Shown here: in pieces, positions 8,211 to 15,632 of the stretch | Layout: each line of letters begins with the position of its first letter | Position numbering within the stretch: position 1 is the stretch's first letter | NCBI GenBank assembly: GCA_002726335.1 | Contig: PBSR01000062.1 | Location: 1 to 20,200 of the forward strand | Direction: 5' to 3' | DNA length: 20,200 nucleotides | Source of the DNA: Gemmatimonadaceae bacterium | GTDB lineage: Bacteria; Latescibacterota; UBA2968; UBA8231 | Translations under genes and position numbers: made by a program | The notes under the pieces: model-generated | Seen by the model: the letters and a program-made list of their open reading frames with translations, nothing else | What the model was told of the DNA's origin: nothing | The model's database searches: none

Positions 8211-8942
8211 ATGACCGAAGCAGAGATCTACGAGTTCGACCTCAACGGCTACATCCTCTATCGTGACCTGATCCCGCCGGCTGACGTCGATAGGATGAAC
8301 GCGATCCTCGACGACAACATCACGCTCGAGACACCGAATCACTTCGGCTTCGCCCACTGGGATCCGATCTTTCTGGAGTTGATGGCTCATCCGCGGACTC
8401 TCCACATCATGCGCACCATCATCGGTGACTGGATGCGCCTCGACCACGCCTATGCCATCAAGCTGAACAAGGAAGACAACGCCCACGACAACCTGCACGG
8501 CGGCTTGCGCAGCGATCAGGGCGAGCACCAGTACCAGTGGGCCTTCGGCAAGATGTGGAACGGACTCATCGTGGTTCTGTATGCCCTCGAGGACGTCAAC
8601 CCGGAGGATGGCGGCTTCATCTGCGTACCCGGCAGCCACAAGGCCTCGATCAACACCTACAGGCCCGCCGTCGACAGCCATCTGGTCGTCAATCCAAGCC
8701 TGAGGGCGGGAGACATGCTGATCTTCACCGAGGCCCTCGTCCACGGTACGCGCCAGTGGATGTCGGCCAATCGGCGACGCTCTCTGCTCTACAAGTACTC
8801 TCCCGGGTACTCGACCTGGGGCCCGGCGGAGAATCTCGACTCCCTGCGAGCCCTGGCCTCCTCGGACCTGCAACGCGACCTGTTGCGACCACCATACGTC
8901 GGCAATCGCACACCGCTCGACTTTCCGGAGGTCACCGGGTGA
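8211..8942 (+). CDS. Phytanoyl-CoA dioxygenase (PhyH)-family protein with HxG in place of HxD
   Basis: A 243-residue Fe(II)/2-oxoglutarate oxygenase-fold protein. The N-terminus has the family's FDLNGYILYRDLIPPADVDRMN start. The jelly-roll core has LEDVNPEDGGFICVPGSHKA (127-145), the distal His in ALVHGT (H178) and the 2-oxoglutarate-binding Arg region at 188-190 (NRRRSLLYKYSPGY). The first metal motif is H96-G97-G98, so the usual Asp ligand is Gly. I recall LHGG as common in a PhyH subfamily of Planctomycetes-like bacteria, which suggests a subfamily trait rather than damage. It is the first gene of the cluster: the TGA is followed one base later by the ATG of the aldolase, implying translational coupling. 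The substrate is unknown. Cofactor-independent, halogenase-like or alternative-ligand chemistry are all possible. Confidence 0.85.
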   Translation: MTEAEIYEFDLNGYILYRDLIPPADVDRMNAILDDNITLETPNHFGFAHWDPIFLELMAHPRTLHIMRTIIGDWMRLDHAYAIKLNKEDNAHDNLHGGLRSDQGEHQYQWAFGKMWNGLIVVLYALEDVNPEDGGFICVPGSHKASINTYRPAVDSHLVVNPSLRAGDMLIFTEALVHGTRQWMSANRRRSLLYKYSPGYSTWGPAENLDSLRALASSDLQRDLLRPPYVGNRTPLDFPEVTG

Positions 8943-8943
8943 C

Positions 8944-9858
8944 ATGAGCAACCCTCCCGCAGGCTCCCGGCTTGCGCGCGGCATTCTGCCCGCTCTCTGC
9001 ACCGCCTTCACCGACGACGGTGAACAGGTCGACGCCGATCGTCAGCGCACTCTGGTGCGGGCGCTGATCGACGCCGGCTCCCAGGGTTTCTTCGTCTGCG
9101 GCGGTACGGGCGAGGGCAAGGCCATGTCCGTGCCCGAGCGCATGAACGTGGCCGAAGTCGTCGCTGACGAGGTCGCCGGCCGCGTGCCCATCATTCTGCA
9201 GGTCGGCGCCTGCCCCACCGAGGATGCCGTGGAACTGGCCCGGCACGCCGCCCACATCCAGGGAATCGACGCCGTCGCCTCTGTTGCCCCCGTCGACAGG
9301 CCCAACGACCTCGATGCCGCCGTCGCCCACTACCGCGCCATCGGCGAAGCCACCGAGTTGCCGTTCTACGTCTACTGGCTCCAGGGCGAGGCCGACCGGA
9401 AGGCCACAGCGGACTCCTTCCTCGACGCCATGGGCGCCGTCCCCCACTTCGCCGGCATCAAGTTCACCGACAACAACCTCTATCTCTTCGGCCAGTTGAT
9501 CGACCGCTCCGGTGGCCGTATCAACGCCATCAGTGGCCCCGACGAGATGGCCCTGCCCGCCATGTGCATGGGCGCCGATGCCGCCATCGGTACGACGTAC
9601 AACATCATGCCGAAGATCTACCTGGAGATGCGCCACGCCTTCGATGCCGGTGATCTCGATCTGGCCCGCACCTGCCAGCTGCACGCCAATCGCGTGATCC
9701 GCATCCTCATTGAGGTGGGCGTTCTCGCCGGAGTGAAAGCCATGCTCGGCTGGCGCGGAACGCCCGTCGGTCCGCCACGTGTCGCGCCGGCGCTGGACGA
9801 GACCGGCGAACGGATCCTGCGGGCCGAGCTCGACGGCCTCGACTTCGACGTCATCTGA
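8944..9858 (+). CDS. N-acetylneuraminate lyase / dihydrodipicolinate synthase (DapA) family aldolase
   Basis: A 304-residue TIM-barrel class I aldolase of normal length. Visible motifs are CGGTGEGKAMSVPER with the pyruvate-carboxylate-binding GTGE (54-57), the active-site Tyr in PFYVYW (Y144), the Schiff-base Lys in GIKFTDNNLY (K173) and the late GADAAIGTTYNIMP. The GTTYNIM and IKFTDNNLY stretches are closer to N-acetylneuraminate lyases than to lysine-pathway DapA. Family members cleave or form 2-keto-3-deoxy acids with pyruvate as one product. Placement directly after a PhyH oxygenase and ahead of a sugar-type importer argues for catabolism rather than lysine synthesis. Sialic acid itself is not proven: no kinase, epimerase pair or sialidase is present, and 2-keto-3-deoxy-sugar-acid aldolases look alike. 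Confidence 0.88.
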   Translation: MSNPPAGSRLARGILPALCTAFTDDGEQVDADRQRTLVRALIDAGSQGFFVCGGTGEGKAMSVPERMNVAEVVADEVAGRVPIILQVGACPTEDAVELARHAAHIQGIDAVASVAPVDRPNDLDAAVAHYRAIGEATELPFYVYWLQGEADRKATADSFLDAMGAVPHFAGIKFTDNNLYLFGQLIDRSGGRINAISGPDEMALPAMCMGADAAIGTTYNIMPKIYLEMRHAFDAGDLDLARTCQLHANRVIRILIEVGVLAGVKAMLGWRGTPVGPPRVAPALDETGERILRAELDGLDFDVI

Positions 9859-9865
9859 GCGACTC

Positions 9866-11311
9866 TTGAGTACCGTCTACACGCTGTTCTGGTTCGACGT
9901 CGAGGATTACCTCACGCCCGAGAGTGACGACGCTCTCAAGGGGCTGCTCGAGGTCTTCGAAGCCTGCGGCGTGCAGGCCACGTGGAAGATGGTGGCCGAA
10001 AAGGCCCGCGTCCTCGAGGAGCGTGGCCGCAGTGACATCATCCGCCTGCTGCAACGCCAGGACATCGGCTACCACACCGACAACCACTCGCAACACCCGG
10101 TGCTGGCCGAATACCTCGCCGACGCCGGTTGGGAGGATGGCGTCGAGGAGGTCATCCGCCGCGAGCGCCCCGGGTACGACGACGTGACCCGCATCCTTGG
10201 GCCTTCGTCGACCTTCGGTCAGGCCGGCGGCTCCTGGGCGCCACAGCTCTACCCCTTCCTGCGCGATGCCGGTGTTCCCCTGTTCATGGATGAAGCCTCC
10301 CACGTCGGCTGTGATGGCGAGCCCTTCTGGTTCTGCGGCGTGTTGCACGTCAACCGGATGGAGGACGCCGTGACCCGCTGCGCCTTCGACCGCGGCGACG
10401 CGGGGCTGGCGGAAGGGATCGGTCGCTTCAACGAGATCCACCAGCGGCAGATGACCGACGGCGGCGGCCTTGTCAGCATCTACTACCACCCGTGCGAATG
10501 GGCGACCACCGCCTTCTGGGACGGCGTCAACTTCGGGCGGGGAGCCATGCCACCTCGCCACGAGTGGCGCCCCGCTCCTCGGCGACCACCCGGAGAGATG
10601 GCGGCAGGGCTCGACGTATTCAGGCGCTATGTCGAACACATCGTCGCCCGACCGGGTGTCGAGGTGATCACCGGGCGCCAGCTCATCAATCTGTTCCCCG
10701 ACGACGCCCATGGTGCTGCCGTCAACGCCGCGGATCTGGCGCAGGCGCTGGAGTTCGAGTCAGGCGCCATCGACGTGACATGGCTCGGCGACGTGGCACT
10801 GTCCCCCTCGGAGATCTTTGCCCTCGTCTGCGACACACTCATGGAAGCAGTGTACACCCTGTCCGAGGGGATCGACGTAGACACCGATTCGCTGGCCGCG
10901 ATCATGGCGACATTACACGACACACCCTACGGTCCGACGCGGCGGGTGGCGCCAACCCTGTCGGCAGGCGGTTCGGTTCCCAGCGAAGCCTTTATTGAGG
11001 CCACTGCCGACGCCCGGCAGTTTCTCCATTACCATGGCCGTGTTCCCGCTGCGGTCTGGGTGGGTGCCCGATGCCTGTGCCCCGCCGATTTCCTCGTCAC
11101 CGCCGCCGACCTGCTGCGCCGCCTCGTCCTCGACGGTGGGGGCCTGCCCACACAGGTGACAGTCCGTGCCGGGTCCATCACCGGTGAGCGCCACATCCGC
11201 GAGCAGTCCTGGGGGTGGGCGGTGTTTGCCGAAGACTTCGAAGCCCCTGGCATCCTCGAACAGGCGCGGCTGCAGACATGGACCCTGAAGCCGGCGACAC
11301 GGGTGGACTGA
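9866..11311 (+). CDS. NodB-like polysaccharide deacetylase with C-terminal extension (TTG start)
   Basis: A 481-residue protein. No ATG or GTG lies near the conserved N-terminus; the TTG at 9866, 7 bp after the aldolase stop, gives MSTVYTLFWFDVEDY and is the best start. The frame stays open upstream without signal. Residues 1-280 look like a NodB-fold carbohydrate deacetylase: WFDVEDY (9-15) as motif 1, ATWKMVAEKA, GYHTDNHSQHP (69-78) as the metal-binding His motif, GGSWAPQLYPFLRDAG as motif 3 and YYHPCEW (206-212) with a late His. There is no signal peptide, so the substrate would be intracellular. Residues about 285-481 form a separate module without clear assignment. Its AFIEATADARQFLHYHGRVP and CPADFLVTAADLLRRL stretches recall pseudomurein-binding-type repeats. 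The stop overlaps the next ATG by one base. Confidence 0.75.
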   Translation: MSTVYTLFWFDVEDYLTPESDDALKGLLEVFEACGVQATWKMVAEKARVLEERGRSDIIRLLQRQDIGYHTDNHSQHPVLAEYLADAGWEDGVEEVIRRERPGYDDVTRILGPSSTFGQAGGSWAPQLYPFLRDAGVPLFMDEASHVGCDGEPFWFCGVLHVNRMEDAVTRCAFDRGDAGLAEGIGRFNEIHQRQMTDGGGLVSIYYHPCEWATTAFWDGVNFGRGAMPPRHEWRPAPRRPPGEMAAGLDVFRRYVEHIVARPGVEVITGRQLINLFPDDAHGAAVNAADLAQALEFESGAIDVTWLGDVALSPSEIFALVCDTLMEAVYTLSEGIDVDTDSLAAIMATLHDTPYGPTRRVAPTLSAGGSVPSEAFIEATADARQFLHYHGRVPAAVWVGARCLCPADFLVTAADLLRRLVLDGGGLPTQVTVRAGSITGERHIREQSWGWAVFAEDFEAPGILEQARLQTWTLKPATRVD

Positions 11312-12156
11312 TGGCTGAGAAACTGACCGAAGCGAAGGCCCTGGCTTGCCGGCGACAGCTGGTGGAGGACGGCTACACTTCCGTCCCCGGCGTCATGCCC
11401 GCGGACCTGCTCGCGGATCTGCAGGGATGGTCCGCCGACGTCTTCGACCGTTTCCCGGTGGATCCGAAATTCCGCTACCAGGGCTCCGATATTCACGTGA
11501 GCGCGCCGCGCAACTGGGCGGTCGGCCGCGAGCCGGACGGACGCTCCTTCCCCGACCCCATCGTCGAGCGGGTGATCGATGCCCCGGCGCAGGCGGCGGT
11601 CTGCCAGTTGCTCGGGTTGGAGAATCTGCGGGCCCACGATTCCGTCATCCTGCTCTCGAAGCCGCCCCACGGCCCGCCCCTCTACTGGCACCAGGACTAC
11701 ATGGACTGGAACAGTCCGGCAGCCGCCACGCCGTGGCCGACGAGGATCTTCCTTTCCTATTACATGACCGACACAGACCGTGACAACGGCTGCCTGCGTG
11801 TGATCCCCGGCACACATCGGCGACGCATCGATCTGCACGACCTGCTGCCCGACGCCCACGGCCCCGAGATCCAGGCCCTCGAGGACTTCGATCATCCCGC
11901 CTTCTGCGACCGCGACGACGCCGTCGACGTCCCGCTGCAGGCAGGTGACCTCGTCATCGCCGACGCCCGCCTCATGCACGGGGCCTGGCCCAACCAGACC
12001 GATCAGCGCCGCACTCTCGTTCTCGCCTGGCACGACGTGTTCGACTTCCCGCAGCCGCCTTCCTGGTGGACGGAAAAGATCCCGGATGTGGTGCGCAACG
12101 CCGAGCCCGGCCTCGCCTATGAGGCCACGCGCACCCCCGTCCGCTATCCGGCGTAA
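11311..12156 (+). CDS. Phytanoyl-CoA dioxygenase (PhyH)-family Fe(II)/2-oxoglutarate oxygenase, canonical
   Basis: A 281-residue protein starting at the ATG that overlaps the preceding TGA (TGATG); an in-frame extension to 11215 lies inside the deacetylase gene and is unlikely. The metal triad is intact: HQD at 127-129 (LYWHQDYMDW) and the distal His in RLMHGAWPN (H223). An Arg pair for 2-oxoglutarate is at 233-234, and NGCLRVIPGTHRRR (159-172) is the typical core strand. Enzymes of this family hydroxylate or otherwise oxidise small molecules, with succinate and CO2 as by-products. Within the cluster it probably oxidises an imported or deacetylated intermediate. It differs clearly from the first PhyH gene, which lacks the Asp ligand, so the two are not recent duplicates. 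Substrate unknown. Confidence 0.88.
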   Translation: MAEKLTEAKALACRRQLVEDGYTSVPGVMPADLLADLQGWSADVFDRFPVDPKFRYQGSDIHVSAPRNWAVGREPDGRSFPDPIVERVIDAPAQAAVCQLLGLENLRAHDSVILLSKPPHGPPLYWHQDYMDWNSPAAATPWPTRIFLSYYMTDTDRDNGCLRVIPGTHRRRIDLHDLLPDAHGPEIQALEDFDHPAFCDRDDAVDVPLQAGDLVIADARLMHGAWPNQTDQRRTLVLAWHDVFDFPQPPSWWTEKIPDVVRNAEPGLAYEATRTPVRYPA

Positions 12157-12166
12157 AGCCACCGGC

Positions 12167-13525
12167 ATGCGTTCGAAACTCGTCTTCGCCCTGCTCGTCG
12201 TACTCTACGCCTGCTCCTTCTTCCTGCGCGGCGAGGATCCCAAGGGCGACCTCGGCGACAGGGTTGTAGAGGGTGTCTTCTTCCAGGGCGGATACGGAAT
12301 GCAGTGGGTCTACGACTCGGCCGCTGAATTCGAACGCGCTCACCCCGACATCACCGCCTACGTCTGGGGTAACCCCCGGGCCTGGGATCAGACGCGGCCG
12401 CGCTTTTTGTCCGGCAATCCGCCCGACGTGTTCTGGGGTATCCACAACATCAACTTCTGGGTCAACCTGCACGACGGCCTGGTGGCCAGCCTCGACTCCC
12501 TGATGGAGGAACCGGCATACGGCCAGCCGGGCCTGCGCTTCAAGGACACCTTCTACGACGGCACGCTGGAGGAGGGCCAGTTCGAGGGCAGGCAGTACTT
12601 CCTGCCCATCACCTATGCCATCTCCGGCATCTGGTATAACAAGGGCATGTTCGACGAGCACGGCTGGACGGAGCCAGAAACGTGGGATGAGTTTCTCACC
12701 CTGTGCGAGACGATCAAGCAGACCGGCGGCGGCGTGGCTCCCCTCACGCACCAGGGCAAGTACCCCTCCTACTTCGGCATGATCTGGCGTGGTCTCGTCT
12801 ACAAGCTCGGCGGCGAGCAGTTGATGTGCGACATGGACTCGCTGGTGCCTGGGGCCTGGAGTCGTCCGGAAGTCGTACAGGCCTGCCGCCTGAGTCGGCA
12901 GCTCTACGAAGGCGACTACATCCTGCCCGGGACTTCGTCCTTCTCGCACACCGAAGCGCAGATGATCTGGATCCAGGAAAAAGCCGCCATGATTCCCTGC
13001 GGCACCTGGCTCGAGTCGGAGATGAAGAACGCCCTGCCCGACGACTTCGAAATGCGGCTCATGCCGATCCCTGGATTCCGCGACGGCAAGGGTGGCATCG
13101 GCGCCATGGAGGCGTCCGCCGGTCCGGCCTTCTGGGTACCCGCCGACGCCGCCCGTCCCGACTGGGGCAAGGAGTACCTCCGCATCCTGCTGTCGAAGAA
13201 AATGGCCGCCAGCTTCCTGCGCACCGTGGGCTCGGTGCAACCCATCAAAGGCAGCACCGAGGGGGTCGATGTACCTCCCGCCATGCAGAGCGCCCTCGAC
13301 CAGATCGCCGACGCTGGCGGCGAGACCTTCTCCTTCCGCTTCTCCCGCTGGTATCTCGAACTGGAGAACGAATTCCGCAACGCCCTGGGCGCCCTGCTCA
13401 ACGACGACATCACCCCCGAAAGATTCGCCGAACGCATGGAGGCCATGGCCCAGCGCCTGCGCGACGACCCCGACACGATCCGCTTCACCAGAAAGCCGAA
13501 AGCCGACGGAGTCGCCAGCCTGTGA
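12167..13525 (+). CDS. ABC transporter sugar-type solute-binding protein (family 1)
   Basis: A 452-residue extracytoplasmic binding protein. The ATG at 12167, 10 bp after the PhyH stop, gives a short basic n-region (MRSK) and a hydrophobic stretch. LYAC at 13-16 could be a lipobox with an unusual Tyr at -2, so it is either a lipoprotein or membrane-anchored. Family hallmarks are FERAHPDITAYVWG, NPPDVFWGIHN, the ISGIWYNKGMFDEHGWTEPETWDEFLTLCETIK block typical of sugar-binding family 1, a QEKAAMIPCGTWLESEM segment and a C-terminal PAMQSALDQI helix. Such proteins deliver oligosaccharides, glycerol-3-phosphate or polyols to MalFG-type permeases, which follow after a 271-bp gap containing stem-loops. 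The ligand is not predictable by eye. Confidence 0.9.
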   Translation: MRSKLVFALLVVLYACSFFLRGEDPKGDLGDRVVEGVFFQGGYGMQWVYDSAAEFERAHPDITAYVWGNPRAWDQTRPRFLSGNPPDVFWGIHNINFWVNLHDGLVASLDSLMEEPAYGQPGLRFKDTFYDGTLEEGQFEGRQYFLPITYAISGIWYNKGMFDEHGWTEPETWDEFLTLCETIKQTGGGVAPLTHQGKYPSYFGMIWRGLVYKLGGEQLMCDMDSLVPGAWSRPEVVQACRLSRQLYEGDYILPGTSSFSHTEAQMIWIQEKAAMIPCGTWLESEMKNALPDDFEMRLMPIPGFRDGKGGIGAMEASAGPAFWVPADAARPDWGKEYLRILLSKKMAASFLRTVGSVQPIKGSTEGVDVPPAMQSALDQIADAGGETFSFRFSRWYLELENEFRNALGALLNDDITPERFAERMEAMAQRLRDDPDTIRFTRKPKADGVASL

Positions 13526-13619
13526 GATCTCTCCCCCTTCGTTTCCTGGGTGGCCCGGCCAGACAGTTCTTGACCTCAGCCATCGCCCTCTTCGGAAGCT
13601 CGGCGGGCTGGCAGCGCAG

Positions 13620-13632
13620 GGCGCGTTGCGCC
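13620..13632 (+). other. Small GC hairpin in the binding-protein/permease gap
   Basis: GGCGC and GCGCC pair across a GTT loop, within the same untranslated gap as the larger stem-loop downstream. On its own it is weak and could arise by chance in GC-rich DNA. Confidence 0.2.
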
Positions 13633-13665
13633 GGCCCTGATACCACCGGCACGATTCTGAATCCC

Positions 13666-13701
13666 TGCGAGCCCCGTCCGCAGTTCAGGACGGGGCTCGC
13701 A
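13666..13701 (+). other. 14-bp perfect stem-loop between solute-binding protein and permease genes
   Basis: TGCGAGCCCCGTCC (13666-13679) and its exact complement (13688-13701) enclose an 8-base loop. No T-run follows, so it is not a classic intrinsic terminator. Strong intercistronic hairpins at this position are known in other sugar ABC operons, where they protect the binding-protein message or reduce read-through so that binding protein exceeds permease. That role is inferred here. The rest of 13526-13796 shows no credible gene; in-frame upstream extensions of the permease ORF into it lack a ribosome site. Confidence 0.55.
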
Positions 13702-13796
13702 AGGATGCAACACATGTGTTCTGGTTTCAGATCACCGATCCGGCCGGCGCCTGCGCCCGGATTTGCCGGCACGCCGAGCGAGCACGAAGACCGACG

Positions 13797-14678
13797 ATGA
13801 GCCTCCAGAACAACGGGCGCGTCGCCCTCCTCTTCATCCTGCCGGCTCTGCTGTTCTACGTCACCTTTCTCGTAGTGCCTTACGCGCTGGCCTTCGGGGT
13901 CAGCTTCGTCAAGTGGCGCGGCGTGGCGCTGAACATGGAGTTCAACGGACTGGGCAACTTCACGAAGATGGCCGGCGATCCATTCTTCTGGAAGTCGCTC
14001 TACAACACCTTCTTCTTCACCGTGCTCACCGGCCTCATCGTGCCGTGTATGGCTCTCTACTTCGCCGTTGCCGTCACCCGCAAGCTGGTGGCCGGCGCCC
14101 GTTGGTTCCGTATCACCTACTTCTTCCCCAACCTGATCTCCCAGGTCGCCATCGCCGTGCTCTGGTGGTTCGCCCTGAATCCCGAATTCGGCATCCTGTC
14201 CAACTTCCTCAGGCTCTTCGGCTTCAGCGACCTGCCCTCGTGGCTCGGCGAACCGGCGTGGGCCCGTGCCTGCATCGTCGCCGTGAAGGTGTGGGCCGCC
14301 GTGGGTTTCTACATGGTCCTGTATGTGTCCGCCATCGAAGGGATCCCGGAGGACTACTACGACGCCTGCAAGATCGACGGCGCCGGTGAATGGCAGTCCT
14401 TTCGCCACGTCACGCTGCCACTGCTGTCGGAGATGATGAAGGTCACCGGCGTCTTCCTCGTGCTCAACGGCTTCGGCACCTTCGACGTGGTCCGTATCAT
14501 GACGGATGGCGGCCCGGATCGAGCCACCGAGACACTGGCTACCTACATCTACGAAAACGCCTTCGAACTCGGGAAGTTCGGCTACGCCACGACCATCGCC
14601 ATGACCCTCTTCCTCATCACCTTCTCGCTGGCCATGCTGTCGTTGTGGATCCAGCGGCGCGACGCCGTCGAATACTGA
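13797..14678 (+). CDS. ABC transporter permease, MalF/UgpA type
   Basis: A 293-residue inner-membrane subunit with about six membrane helices, beginning RVALLFILPALLFYVTFLVVPYALAFGVSF. The ATP-binding-protein contact loop (EAA motif) is seen at about 187-209 as YYDACKIDGAGEWQSFRHVTLPLL. The start at ATG 13797 has GAAGA upstream and gives the typical short N-terminus; the ORF opens at 13716 but those codons lie in the leader. NGFGTFDVVRIMTDGGP is a conserved permease segment before the last helices. The stop TGA shares its A with the next ATG, so the two permeases are translationally coupled. The extended MalF periplasmic loop is absent, as in most non-maltose members. Confidence 0.92.
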   Translation: MSLQNNGRVALLFILPALLFYVTFLVVPYALAFGVSFVKWRGVALNMEFNGLGNFTKMAGDPFFWKSLYNTFFFTVLTGLIVPCMALYFAVAVTRKLVAGARWFRITYFFPNLISQVAIAVLWWFALNPEFGILSNFLRLFGFSDLPSWLGEPAWARACIVAVKVWAAVGFYMVLYVSAIEGIPEDYYDACKIDGAGEWQSFRHVTLPLLSEMMKVTGVFLVLNGFGTFDVVRIMTDGGPDRATETLATYIYENAFELGKFGYATTIAMTLFLITFSLAMLSLWIQRRDAVEY

Positions 14679-15532
14679 TGCCTGACTCGCCTCTGGATCA
14701 GCTCGGGCACAACATCCGGCGCGGGATCACGCAACTGATCTTCGTCGTCTACGGGACCATCGTCGTGTTCCCCATGGTCTGGCTCGGATACACCGCCTTC
14801 AAGCCGACGAGCGAGCTGTTCGCCTCGGCCTGGGCTCTGCCCGTCGACTGGAAACTCGACAACTTCATCGAAGCCTGGACCGAGGCCCAGATCGGCGACT
14901 TCTTCTGGAACTCGATCTTCGTCACCGTCACAACTCTGTTGCTGCAGCTCTTTCTCGGGGCCATGGCCAGCTACTCCCTGGCCAAGTACCGCTTTCGCGG
15001 TCAGGACCTGATCTACTACGCTTTTCTCGCCGGCATGATGTTTCCCATTTTCCTCGGTCTCGTGCCGCTGTTCTTTCTCGTCAAAGGCATGGGACTGCTC
15101 GACAGTCACATCGGCATCATCCTCGTCTACGCCGCCTTTGGTATCCCTTTCACCGTCTTCGTCCTCACCGCCTTCTTCCGCACCATCCCGACGACGATCA
15201 TGGAAGCCGGCATCATGGACGGCTGCGGACACTTCAGCCTGTTCCTGCGTGTCATGCTGCCCCTGGCCAAGCCAGGACTGACAACGGTGGGCATCTTCAC
15301 CTTCATCAGCATCTGGAACGAGTACATCCTGGCTCTGGTGCTGCTGTCCTCCTCCCACCTGCGGACACTGCCCCTCGGTATCGCCGTGCTGCAGTTCGTG
15401 CAGTTCTACGAAGTCGACTTCGGCGCCCTGTTCGCCGGGCTCGTCATCGTCATGATGCCAACACTGATCTGCTACATCGTGCTGCAGGAGCAGATCACCA
15501 AGGGGATCACTGTAGGTGCGGTGAAGGGATAG
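14678..15532 (+). CDS. ABC transporter permease, MalG/UgpE type
   Basis: A 284-residue second permease, one base overlapping the first. Six membrane helices are apparent, and the EAA loop is at about 175-199 (MEAGIMDGCGHFSLFLRVMLPLAKP). FISIWNEYILALVLL and the C-terminal QEQITKGITVGAVKG are hallmark MalG-type endings. Together with the binding protein and first permease it forms a carbohydrate-uptake ABC importer. No ATPase gene follows: the next gene is an SDR protein. A shared MsmK/UgpC-type ATPase encoded elsewhere is likely, as in many bacteria. No clear intrinsic terminator lies just after the stop. Confidence 0.93.
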   Translation: MPDSPLDQLGHNIRRGITQLIFVVYGTIVVFPMVWLGYTAFKPTSELFASAWALPVDWKLDNFIEAWTEAQIGDFFWNSIFVTVTTLLLQLFLGAMASYSLAKYRFRGQDLIYYAFLAGMMFPIFLGLVPLFFLVKGMGLLDSHIGIILVYAAFGIPFTVFVLTAFFRTIPTTIMEAGIMDGCGHFSLFLRVMLPLAKPGLTTVGIFTFISIWNEYILALVLLSSSHLRTLPLGIAVLQFVQFYEVDFGALFAGLVIVMMPTLICYIVLQEQITKGITVGAVKG

Positions 15533-15632
15533 GTCAGCGGTTGGTTTAGCTGTTCTGCCCTCCTATCTTCAGGTGACGGACCGATGGCCGACTCGCAGAC
15601 CCCCTCCACCCCTTTCCCAGGCCGGCCGACTG

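Noticed and set aside
8944..9858. Assignment of the aldolase as lysine-pathway DapA
   Set aside because: The IKFTDNNLY and GTTYNIM stretches and the neighbouring importer fit the neuraminate-lyase branch better; a lysine role has no support from context.
9779..9865. Upstream extension of the deacetylase frame into the aldolase gene
   Set aside because: The extension overlaps aldolase coding sequence in another frame and is Arg-rich; the family-like N-terminus begins at TTG 9866.
11972..13240. Minus-strand ORF (422 codons) opposite the second PhyH gene and the binding protein
   Set aside because: Both sense genes have intact family motifs along their length; the antisense product has no motif and no ribosome site was evident.
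13570..13598. TTGACC as a -35 box of an internal promoter for the permeases
   Set aside because: The position 17 bases downstream reads CGGAAG, with no acceptable -10 box nearby.
13485..14408. Minus-strand ORF across the binding-protein/permease gap
   Set aside because: Most of it lies opposite the permease; the part in the gap overlaps the stem-loop and shows no protein-like composition.
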